Part shown: positions 62,026 to 64,000 of the stretch, piece after piece
Layout of the letters: each line of letters begins with the position of its first letter
Position numbering within the stretch: the stretch's first letter is position 1
From: Congregibacter litoralis KT71
GTDB taxonomy: Bacteria; Pseudomonadota; Gammaproteobacteria; Pseudomonadales; Halieaceae
DNA: 64,000 nt
Assembly: GCF_000153125.2 (NCBI RefSeq)
Contig: NZ_CM002299.1
Coordinates: 2,479,075-2,543,074, forward strand
Reading direction: 5' to 3'
Position numbers and translations under genes: made by a program
The notes under the pieces: generated by a model
Database searches by the model: none
Told to the model about the DNA's origin: nothing
Seen by the model: only the letters and a program-made list of their open reading frames with translations

Positions 62026-64000
62026 CGTCCGCGTTCTCTGATGACGTGCGCACAGCCGTATCAGCCGACTCATGCCACCACGTGTCATTCACTCGATACC
62101 AGTGGTCGTTGGTGATGTACGTTCGCTCCATGGCCGCAGCGATGGAGGCCAGACTATCTGGCATGGCGGGATCTCCGCGATCATCGGGCAGGGGCATACG
62201 CACCTTCCATAGACAGCCGCCCTCGAGTAGAGCAAAAGCCTGCCCTTTCGGGAGCCGCACGAGCTCAGCAGGCGTCAGCATCGGCACCTCGGAGACGCTG
62301 ATACGATCCTCATTACGCGATTGAAAATCGACGCCCGACAAGGGATCAGACGAGTCACTGACACCGGACACGCTCATGAGCGTTAAGACCTCCACCCGCG
62401 ACAATTGATCGGTCAGCATTTCGGCCGTCGCGAGCTCTTTTACGCGCAGCATGATCATTGTGTTGAAGTTGCCAGCCACCTGCCCGGCCTTTGCCCGGTT
62501 GCCAATCTTTGCTTCGACATCAGACCAGGTCTGGGTATAGGCCGTGACCTGAAAGCCCGCGCCACCGGCCTTGTTGAGCAGCGGCACGAACTCATCACCG
62601 ATCAACTCATTAAACTCATCGGCATGCATCGAGATGGTCGGGAGACTGGCCTGGGGCTGCACCCCTGGCTCTGCGTTCGGATCGGTGACTCCATGTTTGT
62701 AGATGTGCCCTGCCACCGAGACTAAATCCGCAAACATGGAGTTGCCGACAGCGCTGGCCACTGTGGTATCCGTGAGGGCATCCAATCCGACGTAAACGAT
62801 CCCACCGCGGCGGATAACGTCTAACCATTCAAAGATCGGACGGTTATCGTTATCGCTTAAGTAATCGGGTGAGATCAACTCGGCAATCTTGCCGGTGGTC
62901 AGCTTTTCCATGAGAGGACCCACCGAGCTGACGATTTTATCGAAATAGGTCTTGTCATACTTAAACGCCGACAAGAGACCATCCATCACGGGATCATAAA
63001 GATCCTGCGCCTGCAGATAGCGCATCAGGGCAATCGCCTTACGATCACGTCCCCTCAGGGCCGTAGACAGGTTGCGCTCACTGATGTTGCCGGCGATCTC
63101 CTCAACATCGCTCGCCCAATCCGGCGCGCCTTCACGCAGAAGGTACGCCTGGGCATATTCGATAAACAGCGGCTCGATATCATTGATGTAACGGCGAATA
63201 TGCTGATAATCGGGTCGACGCCTCAACGCCACCAGTGCTCGAGCAACGATGTTAACGAAGCGCCAGGCAAACTCTTTAAACGCCGCCGAGTTGCCTTCGC
63301 TGGGCAGTTGATTCGCAATGCGCGTCGCCACCTCGGTGATGCGCGAAAAATTGCCGATCGCGTTGTAGCGTGCGGACATTTCCGGGAAACCAAGATGAAA
63401 CAGATAGAATTCACTATCGCGGCCTGCACGCTTTGCCTCTGCATAGATACGGCGCAGTAAATCGGCATCGCCCTTGGGGTCGAAGACGATCACCACATCA
63501 CCACGACGGATGTCTTGGGTGATCAGTATCTCCGCGAGCCGGGTCTTACCAACGCGAGTGGTTCCGAGTACGAGGGTATGACCGACGCGTTCACCTAGAT
63601 TCATCCAGACATCTTCTTCATCAGGTTCTACCGCATGTAGCGCCGGTGTGCCGCCAACAGAGGGAAGCGGTTTTAGCGGATTCCACCACGCACTGTGGCG
63701 GAGCAAGTGCGCGGCCTGCTTGAGACCCGGGGTCGACTCCCAAGCCACCTCTTTTCGGCGGGCCCAGTGGTACAAGGGACTGGGCTGCACATAACGCTGC
63801 ACGTCAGGCCGGAGGGTGTCGCGCAAGCGCTGTGTATGCCGCTGGGTCCAGCGAAAGCCTTTACCCAAAAACAACTTATGACGACTGAGGGGAATTCGCT
63901 CGGCGCGCAGCTGGTACCGCGGCAGGCGCCGCATGTTTCGTTGGTAGCGCAGGACACGCAGGGCCTGACGAGCACGAACCAGGGCGAGCGAAAACAGCAC
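62018..64000 (-). CDS. traD: Conjugative coupling factor TraD, SXT/TOL type (5' end missing)
   Basis: 660 residues are visible; the N-terminal membrane part (about 60 residues) lies beyond the right edge and the frame is open there. The Walker A motif VLGTTRVGKTRLA lies near residue 144, followed by VIVFDPKGDADLL and, further on, HADEFNELIGDEFVPLLNK and AYTQTWSDVEAK, the pattern of SXT-type TraD. It is the ATPase that brings the DNA-relaxase complex to the type IV channel. It is the first transfer gene of the operon in view. Confidence 0.92.
   Translation of the reverse strand: MLFSLALVRARQALRVLRYQRNMRRLPRYQLRAERIPLSRHKLFLGKGFRWTQRHTQRLRDTLRPDVQRYVQPSPLYHWARRKEVAWESTPGLKQAAHLLRHSAWWNPLKPLPSVGGTPALHAVEPDEEDVWMNLGERVGHTLVLGTTRVGKTRLAEILITQDIRRGDVVIVFDPKGDADLLRRIYAEAKRAGRDSEFYLFHLGFPEMSARYNAIGNFSRITEVATRIANQLPSEGNSAAFKEFAWRFVNIVARALVALRRRPDYQHIRRYINDIEPLFIEYAQAYLLREGAPDWASDVEEIAGNISERNLSTALRGRDRKAIALMRYLQAQDLYDPVMDGLLSAFKYDKTYFDKIVSSVGPLMEKLTTGKIAELISPDYLSDNDNRPIFEWLDVIRRGGIVYVGLDALTDTTVASAVGNSMFADLVSVAGHIYKHGVTDPNAEPGVQPQASLPTISMHADEFNELIGDEFVPLLNKAGGAGFQVTAYTQTWSDVEAKIGNRAKAGQVAGNFNTMIMLRVKELATAEMLTDQLSRVEVLTLMSVSGVSDSSDPLSGVDFQSRNEDRISVSEVPMLTPAELVRLPKGQAFALLEGGCLWKVRMPLPDDRGDPAMPDSLASIAAAMERTYITNDHWYRVNDTWWHESADTAVRTSSENADDV

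Larger units (their letters stand above)
30227..64000. mobile_element. Integrating conjugative element in tRNA-Ala (partial, MPF-G/GI type)
   Basis: The left boundary is a 34-nt 3'-end copy of tRNA-Ala; the right boundary and the intact tRNA-Ala are beyond the window. It contains an integrase and a small excisionase-like HTH protein at the left end, a HipA-like kinase pair, a type I restriction-modification operon and, from 43191, a long run of transfer genes of the GI/MPF-G family known from pKLC102/PFGI-1-type and ICEHin1056-type elements. The gene order (TraD ... RAQPRD ... VirB4 ... TraU-like ... TraG) matches that family. Relaxase and partition genes are not seen and should lie to the right. 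Confidence 0.88.

Noticed and set aside
1-64000. CRISPR array
   Set aside because: No series of regularly spaced repeats of 25-40 bp was found, and no cas gene is present.

Overview
The window looks like chromosome of a GC-rich gammaproteobacterium, probably a marine, Pseudomonas-related or Halieaceae/OM60-like lineage. The pointers are a FabY-type beta-ketoacyl synthase, a RibB with a dead GTP-cyclohydrolase-like tail, a tRNA-Val/tRNA-Asp pair, a dienoyl-CoA isomerase, FkbM and DUF3301 proteins, and an integrating conjugative element with the transfer genes first described in Pseudomonas. The genus assignment is inference only.

Region 1 (1-3012) is the end of a genomic island. It holds the C-terminal part of an RND efflux pump and a P4-type tyrosine integrase whose start lies about 140 bp from the 3' end of tRNA-Asp, the expected insertion site. 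The far end of the island is outside the window.

Region 2 (3010-28890) is mostly ordinary core chromosome. It carries tRNA-Asp and tRNA-Val behind a near-consensus promoter, a charged small exported protein, queD, a LysE-type exporter, DUF3301 with an alpha/beta hydrolase, a lipoprotein, a crotonase-family dienoyl-CoA isomerase, two nitroreductases, an FkbM methyltransferase, fabY divergent from a GlxA-type AraC regulator, a thiolase, ribB, purK-purE, a TRIC/UPF0126 channel, ilvD, a ThDP enzyme, an SDR, an MFS transporter, a gamma-glutamyltransferase and a PAS-PAS-GGDEF-EAL protein. A DnaA-box cluster next to an AT-rich stretch lies between queD and lysE.

Region 3 (30227 to beyond 64000) is an integrating conjugative element. 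Its left junction is a 34-nt copy of the 3' end of tRNA-Ala, and an ISL3-family IS with a perfect 8-bp target duplication lies just outside it. Next come a tyrosine integrase, an excisionase-like HTH protein, and an AT-rich pair made of a HipA-like kinase and a partner protein. Then comes a five-gene, translationally coupled type I restriction-modification operon (hsdM1, HEPN-like gene, hsdM2, hsdS, hsdR). It is unusual in having two hsdM genes with a small HEPN-like gene between them. hsdM2 carries three single-base deletions and hsdR one.

The right half of the element (43191-64000) is the transfer region of the MPF-G/GI type, all on the minus strand and read from right to left: TraD coupling protein, PFL_4697-like membrane protein, RAQPRD protein, pilin-like and TraL/TraE/TraK/TraB-like proteins, lipoprotein, VirB4/TraC ATPase, DUF1525 protein, TraU-like protein, PFL_4711-like protein, a small membrane protein and TraG. 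An IS3-family element cuts the small membrane protein, and traG has a one-base frameshift. A secreted HExxH metalloprotease sits as cargo between the PFL_4697-like and RAQPRD genes, flanked by about 1 kb of DNA without genes on each side. As sequenced, the element looks impaired for both transfer and restriction, unless the indels are sequence errors.
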